From: Hyphobacterium sp. CCMP332 | GTDB taxonomy: Bacteria > Bacteroidota > Bacteroidia > Cytophagales > CCMP332 | Reading direction: 5' to 3' | Assembly: GCA_014323545.1 (NCBI GenBank) | Contig: CP058647.1 | Location: forward strand, 564,001-628,000 | Length of the DNA: 64,000 bases | Shown here: one piece after another, positions 25,106-33,790 of the stretch | Position numbering within the stretch: the stretch's first letter is position 1 | How the letters are laid out: each line of letters starts with the position of its first letter | The notes under the pieces: generated by a model | Databases searched by the model: none | Told to the model about the DNA's origin: nothing | The model's input: the letters and a program-made list of their open reading frames with translations, nothing else | Position numbers and translations under genes: made by a program

Positions 25106-27298
25106 ATGAATGCCATTCAATTTGACCCAAAGCAGTTATTAATTATTATGCTATTGGTTAAAATAATCTTCTTTCCGGATATAGTTTTAGCCCAAAATGT
25201 TAATTCCTTCTGTGGAACTGATCAGGTTGATCAAATACTCAGGCAACAATTCCCTGAGATGAATAAGAAATCGAAGGAGCAAGAATCGTTTATAAAACAC
25301 TTCACTGAAACACGTTTAGGGCAAAAAACTCAGGCCCAATATGTAATTCCGGTTGTTGTTCATGTGATGCATAATTATGGAGCTGAAAACTTACCTGATG
25401 CTAATATTCATGACATGTTAAGGATTGTCAATGAAGACTTTCAGGGTCTTCAGCCAGATACAGGTGCGGTGGCAGCCCAATTTAAACCAATAATCGGTGG
25501 CCTTGATATTGAATTTCGACTTGCAACAAAAGATCCCAACGGTAATTGTACAAATGGAATAAACAGAGTTCATGACCCGGTTTATACTTATCAGGGTGGA
25601 TATGTCAATAGTAATTATATAGGATTTCCACCTATTCAATGGCCAAGAAATCAATATCTGAATATTTGGGTTGTAAATGATATTGATGTTCCCAATGGTT
25701 TTCTCGGCTATTCTTCCTTTCCTGACTGGCCGGCCGGAAGAGACGGAGTAGTCATAGAATATACAGTTTTTGGCTCATTGCCCCCATCCTCTACAAATAA
25801 TTTCAATGCGCGTTACATGTCGCATGAAATCGGGCATTCATTAAATTTATTTCACACCTGGGGTAATGGAGGACCAAATGGAGATCCGGGAAATTGTGCA
25901 TTTGATGATCTTGTTGGTGATACTCCCAATACCATTGGAAATAACGATTGCATTAATTTGTCTTCCATGTCATGTGGAAGTATAGATAATAATCAAAACT
26001 TGATGGACTACGGATATGGAAATTGCGCAGGCGGTTTAATGTTTACAGCTGGTCAAATGCTCAGGGCCGAGGCGACATTGAACAGTTCAGTAGGAGGAAG
26101 AAATAACTTATGGACTCAGACCAATCTGATAGCTACAGGTACCGATAGCGCTACATATGCCAATTTACCTGTTTGCATTCCTATTGCTGATTTTAGGGCG
26201 CCTATTAGACTTGGTTGTGAAGGTGTTGTTTTATCATTTAGGGATGAATCGTATAACGCTACATATGATCAGAATACCTGGACTTATAATTGGGTATTTG
26301 AAGGGGGCAACCCAGTCAACTCAAGTGATAGAAATCCTATTGTCAGCTATGATTCCGCTGGTGATTTTGATGTTTCATTAACGGTATCTAATCAAAGTGG
26401 ATCCTCTCAGGTATTGACAAGAACCGATCATATTACGATTACTCCTGGATCAGGATCTTATGTTGGACCCTATTTAGAACAATTAGATGATCAGAATTGG
26501 CCTTCAGCAATCGATCCAAGTTTGATTTGGAGCACTGCCAAACCCAGTGGAAGTTTGTTTCAATTTCAAAGGTCAAGCAATGCTTATTACTCTTCTCCTG
26601 CAAGTTTATATTTAAATAATTTTAGTTTTAATTCCTCAGGAGAATTTGACTTAATCACACCTCTTGCTGATCTGACACAAATGCAAGCAGGTAATGCATT
26701 TTTAAACTTTCAAGTTGCGCATGCTCAAAAAAGCAATGAACTTGAAAATATATTACTTTGGGTAAGCACAGACTGTGGTCTCACTTTTAATTTCGTAAAA
26801 GCGTGGAATGCTAATATTATTAATACTGTCGCAACTACAAATACAGCTTTTATACCAACAGATACAAGTGAATGGAACTTTGTAAGTTATGATATTTCAA
26901 ATTATGCCGGAATGGATAATGTTCAGTTTATGTTCAGGTTCAATGCGAATTCGGGAAACAATCTTTGGTTGGACGACATTCATATTTCCGACTCTGACCA
27001 ACCCGTGCCTTTAACAACAGGCTTTAGAAAAGACTTATTTGGTGAATTTAATCTTTATCCAAATCCAAATTCAGGATCGTTCACAATTCAATTTTACCTC
27101 AACGGCAATGAAAAAGCAAGCGCGGAAATTATAGATATAATTGGCCAGCCAATACATATTGATTTATCAAAAACTATTCAATCCGGTTGGAATACAGTCA
27201 GGGTAAATAGCAAAGATTTCAATCTCAAGCCGGGTATCCATTTCTTAAAACTAACATCCGGAGATAATACCTATTCAAAAAGATTTATTATCAAGTAA
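25106..27298 (+). CDS. secreted M43-type zinc metalloprotease with PKD and T9SS sorting domain (paralogue 4)
   Basis: The 730-residue product starts at ATG 25106; a hydrophobic segment at about 11-29 (LLIIMLLVKIIFFPDIVLAQ) acts as signal peptide, preceded by a longer polar start than in the sisters. The zinc motif HEIGHSLNLFH begins at His240; the Met-turn region is QNLMDYGYG. PKD (NWVFEGGNPVNSS), the shared jelly-roll (starting SGSLFQFQRSS) and T9SS sorting domain (FNLYPNPNSGSFTIQF) follow. Substrates of the family differ widely (gelatin, collagen, other proteins) and cannot be read here. A perfect terminator hairpin follows. Confidence 0.9.
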   Translation: MNAIQFDPKQLLIIMLLVKIIFFPDIVLAQNVNSFCGTDQVDQILRQQFPEMNKKSKEQESFIKHFTETRLGQKTQAQYVIPVVVHVMHNYGAENLPDANIHDMLRIVNEDFQGLQPDTGAVAAQFKPIIGGLDIEFRLATKDPNGNCTNGINRVHDPVYTYQGGYVNSNYIGFPPIQWPRNQYLNIWVVNDIDVPNGFLGYSSFPDWPAGRDGVVIEYTVFGSLPPSSTNNFNARYMSHEIGHSLNLFHTWGNGGPNGDPGNCAFDDLVGDTPNTIGNNDCINLSSMSCGSIDNNQNLMDYGYGNCAGGLMFTAGQMLRAEATLNSSVGGRNNLWTQTNLIATGTDSATYANLPVCIPIADFRAPIRLGCEGVVLSFRDESYNATYDQNTWTYNWVFEGGNPVNSSDRNPIVSYDSAGDFDVSLTVSNQSGSSQVLTRTDHITITPGSGSYVGPYLEQLDDQNWPSAIDPSLIWSTAKPSGSLFQFQRSSNAYYSSPASLYLNNFSFNSSGEFDLITPLADLTQMQAGNAFLNFQVAHAQKSNELENILLWVSTDCGLTFNFVKAWNANIINTVATTNTAFIPTDTSEWNFVSYDISNYAGMDNVQFMFRFNANSGNNLWLDDIHISDSDQPVPLTTGFRKDLFGEFNLYPNPNSGSFTIQFYLNGNEKASAEIIDIIGQPIHIDLSKTIQSGWNTVRVNSKDFNLKPGIHFLKLTSGDNTYSKRFIIK

Positions 27299-27325
27299 AT
27301 TTAGCTCTATTCAATAAATAATCCT

Positions 27326-27350
27326 GGCGGAAGCAATTCCGCCTTTTTTA
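27326..27350 (+). terminator. intrinsic terminator after protease 4
   Basis: Perfect stem GGCGGAA (27326-27332) and TTCCGCC (27337-27343) with GCAA loop, followed by six T. It sits between the convergent ends of protease 4 and the thioredoxin-like gene. Confidence 0.92.
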
Positions 27351-28514
27351 TAATACCTGTTCTAATTTAGAATGAAGTGCAGGTCCGCGTAGATTTCTTG
27401 CGATTATTATCCCCTTCTCATCCAAAAGGAAATTAGCCGGAATTCCGGTAATATTGAAATCTTTTACAACACCGGATTGCCAGTATTGAAGATCAGATAC
27501 CTGAGGCCAGGTCATATTGTCCTGCTCTATTGCATTTAGCCATTGTTCCTTGTTTTTATCGAGGGATACCCCAAATATTTCAAATCCTTTTTTGTTGTAT
27601 TTTTTGTAAGCTGCTACAAGATTTGGGTTTTCCTGTCGACATGGTCGACACCATCCTGCCCAAAAATCAACTAAAACGACCTTTCCGCGATAATCTGATA
27701 ATTTTAAAGTTTTACCTTCGGGGTTGGGAAGGGCAATGTCAGGCATTTGCTTTCCAATTGCCAATTTTTGCTCCATTTCTCTTTTGATTTTTTGCTCTGC
27801 AACCGCCTGTTCGATCTCTGCTCTTTTATTATTAAACTGGCTAATAAATCTAATTTCAAATTCATTTAATTCTTCTTTGGCCTCTATTTCCTTGACCTTT
27901 TGATCAAAATAGTCAAATTGTTCTACAGGATTGAGATAATTTACCAGGGCATATCCTGCAACGATATTTCCTGTTCCAAGGGAATCAACAAAGGATTTAA
28001 CCCACTCATTCTGAGAATCTAGTTTTCCAATTAATTCATTTCTGATATCGTCAGATTTTGATTCCTCATTGGCGCCCATTGCATAAGTTAGTTTTTGTTT
28101 GAGTTCCATTAAATCCAATTGATAGTCCTCAATGGTAGAAGTGAGCTTTTTGTGAAGTGCAGCTTCTTCGGTTCCATATACTTCAAATTTTCCACCGCTT
28201 TGATTTCCGTCGGCTTGGGCAGTAAATTTATCAGGCGTCAATGGAAAAATACCGATTTGTTTATCAAAGAAATTTAGTTGCGCATATTGGGGATCTTCAA
28301 TAATACCTTTTAAAACAAAAGTGGAATCATCATTGACTTTCGCACTATCAAGAGTTACAAGCCCCTCACCTTTTCTAATGATTACCTTGACGAATCCATC
28401 CCGTAGATAATTTACTTTTCCCTCGATAATAAACTCATTGTCTTTTTTCGTCATTTCACTTTGACAAGCAATTAAAACGCTAAAAAGTCCGATAAATAAA
28501 TAATGCAATCTCAT
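27348..28514 (-). CDS. thioredoxin-like (TlpA/ResA type) lipoprotein with DUF4369 domain
   Basis: The 388-residue product has a lipoprotein signal (FSVLIAC, Cys17), a DUF4369 domain at about 25-115, a helical middle region (about 120-245) and a C-terminal thioredoxin domain of the AhpC-TSA/Redoxin type, with the active site WCRPC (Cys289 and Cys292) and cis-Pro in the ITGIPANF segment. It is therefore expected to reduce or exchange disulfides in the periplasm, anchored to a membrane. It overlaps gatB by one base and is the last gene of an alaS-gatB-tlpA-like unit. Confidence 0.88.
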   Translation of the reverse strand: MRLHYLFIGLFSVLIACQSEMTKKDNEFIIEGKVNYLRDGFVKVIIRKGEGLVTLDSAKVNDDSTFVLKGIIEDPQYAQLNFFDKQIGIFPLTPDKFTAQADGNQSGGKFEVYGTEEAALHKKLTSTIEDYQLDLMELKQKLTYAMGANEESKSDDIRNELIGKLDSQNEWVKSFVDSLGTGNIVAGYALVNYLNPVEQFDYFDQKVKEIEAKEELNEFEIRFISQFNNKRAEIEQAVAEQKIKREMEQKLAIGKQMPDIALPNPEGKTLKLSDYRGKVVLVDFWAGWCRPCRQENPNLVAAYKKYNKKGFEIFGVSLDKNKEQWLNAIEQDNMTWPQVSDLQYWQSGVVKDFNITGIPANFLLDEKGIIIARNLRGPALHSKLEQVL

Positions 28515-29968
28515 TAATTTTCTAGTTTTTCTGTAAGTAATCTATTGGCTGTTTTTGGGTCAAGCTTTCCTTTAGTTTCTTTCATTAATTGCCCCATGAA
28601 CATCCCTAAAAGTCCTTTCTTGCCATTTTTATATTCTGCCACTTTTTCGGGGAATTTTGACAGTATTTCATCGATTTGGTCACCAACATCATGACCATCG
28701 GAATCAAGGAGCAAATTCATTTCCCCGGCTATTGTTTCTGCATTTTTATTGGCGTTTTTAATCATTTCCGGGAATATTCTTTGTTCTGCGATCGAATTGC
28801 TCAATTTACCCTCGTTAATTAAATGCAATAATTCCGAAAGTCGTTTTGCCGAAATTGGAAATTTCTGAATATCCAATGTCAAATCGTTCAAATAGGACTT
28901 TACAGGCCCCATAACCCAATTAGATGCCTGTTTCTTATTATCAGTTTGAGCACATAATTCTTCAAAATAATTAGCAATTCCCTTACTTTCTGTCAACACA
29001 CCTGCATCGTACTTAGGTAGTTTATATTCATCTCTAAACTTCCTATAAAGTTCTCTGGGCAAGGCAGGCATTTCACTTTTTACTTTTTCTATCCATTCCT
29101 CATCGATTACAAGCGGTGGTAAATCAGGCTCCGGGAAATACCGATAATCGTTCATTTCTTCTTTTATCCTCATAGGAATTGTATTTCCGCTAACCGGATC
29201 AAAGTTTCTTGTTTCGGAATGCTCAACGGTTCCACCTTCACTATACAGTTTTGTCTGTCTTTCAATTTCGTGAGAAATGGCCCTATGAACATTTTTGAAT
29301 GAGTTCATGTTTTTTACTTCAACTTTTTTATTGAAATAATCAGCGCCTTTGGGTCGTACTGAAATATTTGCATCGCATCTTAAAGAGCCTTCCTCCAAAT
29401 TACCATCGCAGATATCGAGATAACGGACCAGCTTTCGAATCTCCATCATATAAGCAGCGGCTTCATCTGCATTTTTAATTACAGGTTCAGACACAATTTC
29501 AATTAAGGGTACACCGGCCCTGTTAAAATCAACAAAACTTTCTTCCTGCCCATCAATATGCATTGATTTTCCGGCATCCTCCTCCATATGTATGCGCGTG
29601 ATTTCAATGTCTTTTTCAGAGCCGTCTTTTAAAGTAATCGTGACATAGCCTCCTTTGCAGATCGGAGTTTTATCCTGAGTAATTTGATATCCTTTGGGGA
29701 GGTCAGGATAGAAGTAGTTTTTCCTATCGTAAATGTTATATCTTGAAATTTCAGAATGACAAGCTATTCCCATGCGCATTGCAAACTCTGCTACTCTTTT
29801 ATTGATTCGGGGCAGTGTACCCGGATGACCAAGTGTAATTGTACTGATATGTGTATTCGGCAATCCGCCATATTCTGCCAAATCAGAAGAGTAGGCTTTG
29901 CTTCTTGTCGATAACTGAGCATGTACCTCTAGCCCAATAACTGCTTCAAATTCGTTTTTATTACTCAT
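28514..29968 (-). CDS. gatB: Asp-tRNA(Asn)/Glu-tRNA(Gln) amidotransferase subunit B
   Basis: GatB is the kinase/transamidation partner in the GatCAB complex, which converts Glu-tRNA(Gln) (and often Asp-tRNA(Asn)) to the amidated form. The 484-residue protein begins with the family signature VIGLEVHAQL, has LGHPGTLPRINKRV, RKNYFYPDLPKGYQI, FNRAGVPLIEIVSEP and the GSLRCDANIS motif, then the C-terminal YqeY-like tail (about 340-484) that contacts tRNA. GatA and GatC are not in the window. It is directly abutted to alaS. Confidence 0.96.
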   Translation of the reverse strand: MSNKNEFEAVIGLEVHAQLSTRSKAYSSDLAEYGGLPNTHISTITLGHPGTLPRINKRVAEFAMRMGIACHSEISRYNIYDRKNYFYPDLPKGYQITQDKTPICKGGYVTITLKDGSEKDIEITRIHMEEDAGKSMHIDGQEESFVDFNRAGVPLIEIVSEPVIKNADEAAAYMMEIRKLVRYLDICDGNLEEGSLRCDANISVRPKGADYFNKKVEVKNMNSFKNVHRAISHEIERQTKLYSEGGTVEHSETRNFDPVSGNTIPMRIKEEMNDYRYFPEPDLPPLVIDEEWIEKVKSEMPALPRELYRKFRDEYKLPKYDAGVLTESKGIANYFEELCAQTDNKKQASNWVMGPVKSYLNDLTLDIQKFPISAKRLSELLHLINEGKLSNSIAEQRIFPEMIKNANKNAETIAGEMNLLLDSDGHDVGDQIDEILSKFPEKVAEYKNGKKGLLGMFMGQLMKETKGKLDPKTANRLLTEKLEN

Positions 29969-32599
29969 CTAAAAATTTTCCTCAATAAATGTATTGGCAA
30001 CTTTATTAACCTCATTCAATCCTGAAATATCCGTACCCCCAGCCGTAGCAAAGAAAGCTTGTCCTCCCCCTCCACCTTTGATTAACTTAGACCATTCTCT
30101 AACGATATTACCTGCATGTAAATTCTTTTCTTTTACAAGCGAGTCACTTATCATAACACCAATAAGTGCTTTGTCATTGACATCCGCAGAAATAACTGCA
30201 AACAATGAATTATTATTTTGCTTTAATTCAAATAACAATTGTTTTAAACTATCAGCGCTTGGTAATTTAAGTCTTTTATTAAGAATCTGAGATCCATTTT
30301 TTTGCTCGATATTATCCAAAATATCTTTCTTCAAATTGTTTAACTCTTTCTTTTCCTGTTCCTGGACCTTCTTCTCAAGACTGTTTTTCTCGTCGATCAG
30401 GCTTTGAATCGACTTTTTTAAATCCTTTGGGTTTTTTAATAATTCTGAAATTTCCTCCAATAGTTTCTCTTTGCCATCAATATATTCCTCTGAAGCTGTT
30501 GATGTGATGGCCTCTATTCGTCTCACGCCTGCCGCTACTGAACTTTCCGATATAATTTTAAACAAGCCTATTTTACCGGTGGCATCCACATGTGTTCCTC
30601 CACAAAGTTCAACGGAATAGTTCGGATCAAAACTAATTACCCTTACCTTGTCTCCATACTTTTCACCAAATAGTGCCATAGCACCTTTTTTGATGGCTTC
30701 ATCAAAACTGATTTCCCTTTCTTCTCCTTTAGAGATATCTTCTCTGATTTTTTGATTTACGAGGTGCTCGACTTCTTTTATTTCCTCTTCTGTCATTTTA
30801 GAAAAATGAGAAAAATCAAATCTCAGCATTTTTTCATTGACCAATGACCCTTTTTGTTGTACATGAATACCCAATACTTTGCGCAATGCAGCATGCAATA
30901 AATGGGTAGCTGAATGATTATTCTCAGTCAACAGACGTTTTTGCACATTTACTTTAGCTTGTAAATCAGAATTTAAGTCTTCGGGTAAATTGTCTGCAAT
31001 ATGAATGATTAAATCATTTTCTTTTATGGTATTAAGAATTTTAACGTTGCTATTATTCGATTCCAATACGCCTGTATCTCCTACCTGCCCACCTCCCTCT
31101 GCGTAAAAAGGAGTTTTATTCAGAACAAGATGATAGTATTCTTTTCCCTTTTGTTTTTCTTTTCGATACTTTAATACTCTTACTTTCGCATCTAAACTGT
31201 CATAACCCACAAATTGTGTAGTGCCTTTAGCCAGTTCCGTCCAGTCTTCTGCGGATTTCTCAGCATCTTTTTTTGATCTGTTTTTTTGAACAGCCATTTC
31301 ATTTTGAAAACCAACCTCATCGATTTGAACAGATTTTTCTTTTGCAATTAAAGCAGTTAAATCCACCGGAAATCCAAAAGTGTCATACAATTCAAATACA
31401 ACTTTTCCATCGAGCTGATTTTTATGTTTCTTTTTAGCATCTGTGATGAGATTATCTAATCTTTTTAAACCATTTTCAAGGGTTCTTAAAAATGAATTTT
31501 CCTCTTCATGAATCACTTTTGCACAAAAATCCTTTTGACTGTAAACTTCATCAAACACATTATGGAACTGTGCTGCCAATACAGGCACCAGTTTGTATAA
31601 AAAGGGTTTCTTCAAATCGAGAAATGTATAGCCATAGCGCACAGCTCTTCTTAGAATTCTTCGTATTACATAACCGGCTTTTGCGTTTGAAGGCAATTGG
31701 CCTTCTGCAATTGCAAGCGTTACCGCTCGAACATGATCCGATATAACTCGTATGGCTATGTCTGTTTTTTCACCCATACCGTATTTTATACCCGATAGTT
31801 TTTCAATTTCCTTTATGAGCGGGGTAAAAACATCCGTATCATAATTTGATTGTTTTCCTTGCATTAGCATGCAAAGCCTTTCGAAACCCATTCCGGTATC
31901 AACGTGTTTTGATTTTAATGTTTCGAGTTCACCCGAAGCTTTTCTGTTAAACTGGATAAAAACAAGATTCCAAATTTCAATTACCTGGGGATGCCCCATA
32001 TTAATAAGGTCTTTGCCAGGTATATTCTTTTGTTCATTTTCAGATCTTAGATCTACATGGATTTCTGAGGAAGGCCCGCAAGGACCTGTATCGCCCATTT
32101 CCCAAAAATTATCCTTTTTATTACAGTACAGTATCTTTTCTTCACCTAAATACTTTTTCCATTCATTATAAGCCTCTTCGTCAGCTTCCAGTTTTTCAGT
32201 CTTATCGCCTTCAAAAACTGTAGCGTACATGTTTTTATCGCTTATTCCCAGTTCTTTAGTAAGAAATTCATAAGCCCATTGTATGGCTTCCTTTTTAAAA
32301 TATTCACCTATAGACCAGTTTCCTAACATTTCAAACATGGTGTGGTGATAGGTATCAATACCGACTTCCTCCAGATCATTATGCTTTCCGGAGACTCTCA
32401 AACACTTCTGAGTATCCGCTATTCTGGGATTATCGGGTTCTTCGTTGCCCAAAAAGAAATCTTTAAACTGATTCATACCGGCATTGGTAAACATTAAGGA
32501 AGGATCATTTTTAATCACCATAGGAGCCGATTGGACAATATTATGGCCTTTTTTCTTAAAAAAGTCTAAGAATTTCTGACGTATTTCGCTTGAATTCAT
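29969..32599 (-). CDS. alaS: alanyl-tRNA synthetase
   Basis: AlaS charges tRNA(Ala) and edits mischarged Ser and Gly. The 876-residue protein has the class II catalytic core at the N terminus (FLDFFKKKGHNIV, FTNAGMNQFKDFFLG), the tRNA-recognition region, the editing domain with HSATHLLHAAL and the distal CGGTHV motif, a coiled coil (about 700-760) and the C-terminal Gly-rich GGGGGQAFFATAGG. Length is normal. The divergent region toward the M23 peptidase gene contains an inverted repeat described separately. Confidence 0.97.
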   Translation of the reverse strand: MNSSEIRQKFLDFFKKKGHNIVQSAPMVIKNDPSLMFTNAGMNQFKDFFLGNEEPDNPRIADTQKCLRVSGKHNDLEEVGIDTYHHTMFEMLGNWSIGEYFKKEAIQWAYEFLTKELGISDKNMYATVFEGDKTEKLEADEEAYNEWKKYLGEEKILYCNKKDNFWEMGDTGPCGPSSEIHVDLRSENEQKNIPGKDLINMGHPQVIEIWNLVFIQFNRKASGELETLKSKHVDTGMGFERLCMLMQGKQSNYDTDVFTPLIKEIEKLSGIKYGMGEKTDIAIRVISDHVRAVTLAIAEGQLPSNAKAGYVIRRILRRAVRYGYTFLDLKKPFLYKLVPVLAAQFHNVFDEVYSQKDFCAKVIHEEENSFLRTLENGLKRLDNLITDAKKKHKNQLDGKVVFELYDTFGFPVDLTALIAKEKSVQIDEVGFQNEMAVQKNRSKKDAEKSAEDWTELAKGTTQFVGYDSLDAKVRVLKYRKEKQKGKEYYHLVLNKTPFYAEGGGQVGDTGVLESNNSNVKILNTIKENDLIIHIADNLPEDLNSDLQAKVNVQKRLLTENNHSATHLLHAALRKVLGIHVQQKGSLVNEKMLRFDFSHFSKMTEEEIKEVEHLVNQKIREDISKGEEREISFDEAIKKGAMALFGEKYGDKVRVISFDPNYSVELCGGTHVDATGKIGLFKIISESSVAAGVRRIEAITSTASEEYIDGKEKLLEEISELLKNPKDLKKSIQSLIDEKNSLEKKVQEQEKKELNNLKKDILDNIEQKNGSQILNKRLKLPSADSLKQLLFELKQNNNSLFAVISADVNDKALIGVMISDSLVKEKNLHAGNIVREWSKLIKGGGGGQAFFATAGGTDISGLNEVNKVANTFIEENF

Positions 32600-32619
32600 A
32601 AAATTTGAACTTTATAGAT

Positions 32620-32665
32620 TCATTATTGTATATATAATAATGATACTCTATATGAAGTAATTTTG
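32620..32665. promoter_or_regulatory. inverted repeat and candidate Bacteroidota -7 element between alaS and the M23 gene
   Basis: An 8-bp perfect dyad, TCATTATT (32620-32627) and AATAATGA (32636-32643), is separated by 8 AT-rich bases in the divergent promoter region. At 32658-32665 is TAATTTTG, which fits the Bacteroidota sigma -7 consensus TAnnTTTG for rightward transcription of the M23 gene at a distance of about 57 bases from its ATG. I see no good -33 element at the usual spacing, so the promoter part is tentative, and the dyad may be an operator or a chance AT palindrome. Confidence 0.3.
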
Positions 32666-32722
32666 TATTTTTGCCGAGTTTTATAAAAAACATGCAAATT
32701 TAGTAGAAAATTCAGCACATAG

Positions 32723-33700
32723 ATGGCAAGAATTAAATATTACTACGATACTGAAAGTTGTAAGTATGAAAGAATAAAGGTTTCCAAAGGTGATATCTTT
32801 ATTAACTTTCTTGGATTCCTGTTTCTGGGTGTTATTATAGCCGTTGGTTTACTCTTTGTTTATTTTACAAATTTTGATTCCCCAAAAGAAGCACTTCTAA
32901 AAAAAGAGAACAAAGAACTTTTACTCAAATACGACTTATTAAGTAAAGAACTGAATCAGGTAGAAAATATTCTTACCGCGCTACAAGACAGGGATGATGA
33001 CATTTACCGAACCATATTTGAAGCAAACCCAATTCCGGAAAGTGTAAGAGAAGCGGGTGTTGGTGGTGCCAATAAATACCAGGCATTAATGGAGGAAGAT
33101 CTTGAACAGGAAACACTCATACTTTCTACTTTCCAAAAGATTGATAAGATTAAAAAGAAAATGTACATCCAATCAAAATCTTATGATGAGATTTTGAAGA
33201 TGGCCAATGACAAGGCAAAAATGTTGGCTTCAATTCCTGCCATTCAACCCATCAGCAACAAAGAATTGAAACGATTGGCTTCGGGATATGGAATGAGAAT
33301 TCATCCAATTTACAAGGTCCGAAAAATGCACACGGGTGTAGATTTTTCTGCTGAACGAGGCACGCCAATTTATGCTACGGGAGATGGAATTGTAAGAAGG
33401 GCTACGTATAGTTTAGGTGGATATGGACGTCAGGTGGAGATAAATCACGGTTACGGCTATGTAACCAAATATGCTCATATGAGTAAATTTATTGTTAAGA
33501 AAGGCCAAAAAGTAAAAAGAGGTGAAATAATCGGTTATGTTGGAAGTACCGGCACATCCGTTGCACCTCACCTGCACTACGAAGTAATTAGAAATAAAAA
33601 GAAAGTGAATCCGGTTCACTATTTCTTCAATGATCTCAGTGCTGAAGAGTACGAAGAGATTCTCAAGCTTTCAAGCGTTGAAAACCAATCTTTATCCTGA
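32723..33700 (+). CDS. membrane-anchored M23 family metallopeptidase (LytM type)
   Basis: The 325-residue protein has an N-terminal cytoplasmic segment, one membrane helix (about 29-50), a periplasmic coiled-coil region (about 55-100) and a C-terminal peptidase M23 domain. Zinc and catalytic residues are visible: His203 and Asp207 in MHTGVDF, and the HLHYEV motif with His283 and His285. These enzymes cut cross-links in peptidoglycan or, if the catalytic site is only partly conserved, regulate amidases; here the ligands are intact. It is a single gene followed by a terminator-like palindrome. Confidence 0.92.
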   Translation: MARIKYYYDTESCKYERIKVSKGDIFINFLGFLFLGVIIAVGLLFVYFTNFDSPKEALLKKENKELLLKYDLLSKELNQVENILTALQDRDDDIYRTIFEANPIPESVREAGVGGANKYQALMEEDLEQETLILSTFQKIDKIKKKMYIQSKSYDEILKMANDKAKMLASIPAIQPISNKELKRLASGYGMRIHPIYKVRKMHTGVDFSAERGTPIYATGDGIVRRATYSLGGYGRQVEINHGYGYVTKYAHMSKFIVKKGQKVKRGEIIGYVGSTGTSVAPHLHYEVIRNKKKVNPVHYFFNDLSAEEYEEILKLSSVENQSLS

Positions 33701-33726
33701 TTATTAATATCATTTAAAATATTATC

Positions 33727-33757
33727 AAAGCAGAATTCAATTGAATTCTGCTTTTTC
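33727..33757 (+). terminator. terminator-like palindrome after the M23 gene
   Basis: A perfect 28-bp palindrome (AAAGCAGAATTCAA then its complement, 33727-33754) with a T-rich extension lies between the M23 gene and the beta-propeller gene. It could act in both directions. Confidence 0.8.
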
Positions 33758-33790
33758 ATTTCTATTTTCGCATGAATATATATTTGAATT

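Noticed and set aside
17918-27298. The protease row as a mobile element or prophage.
   Set aside because: No integrase, transposase, terminal repeat or tRNA target is visible, and terminators and codon use look like the rest of the window.
29994-30290. Open frame opposite the C-terminal end of alaS.
   Set aside because: It is a shadow of the conserved alaS frame with no motif and no start context.
33727-33754. The 28-base palindrome as a restriction or recombination site.
   Set aside because: Its place right after a stop codon and its T-rich end fit a terminator; there is no partner copy in the window that I can see.
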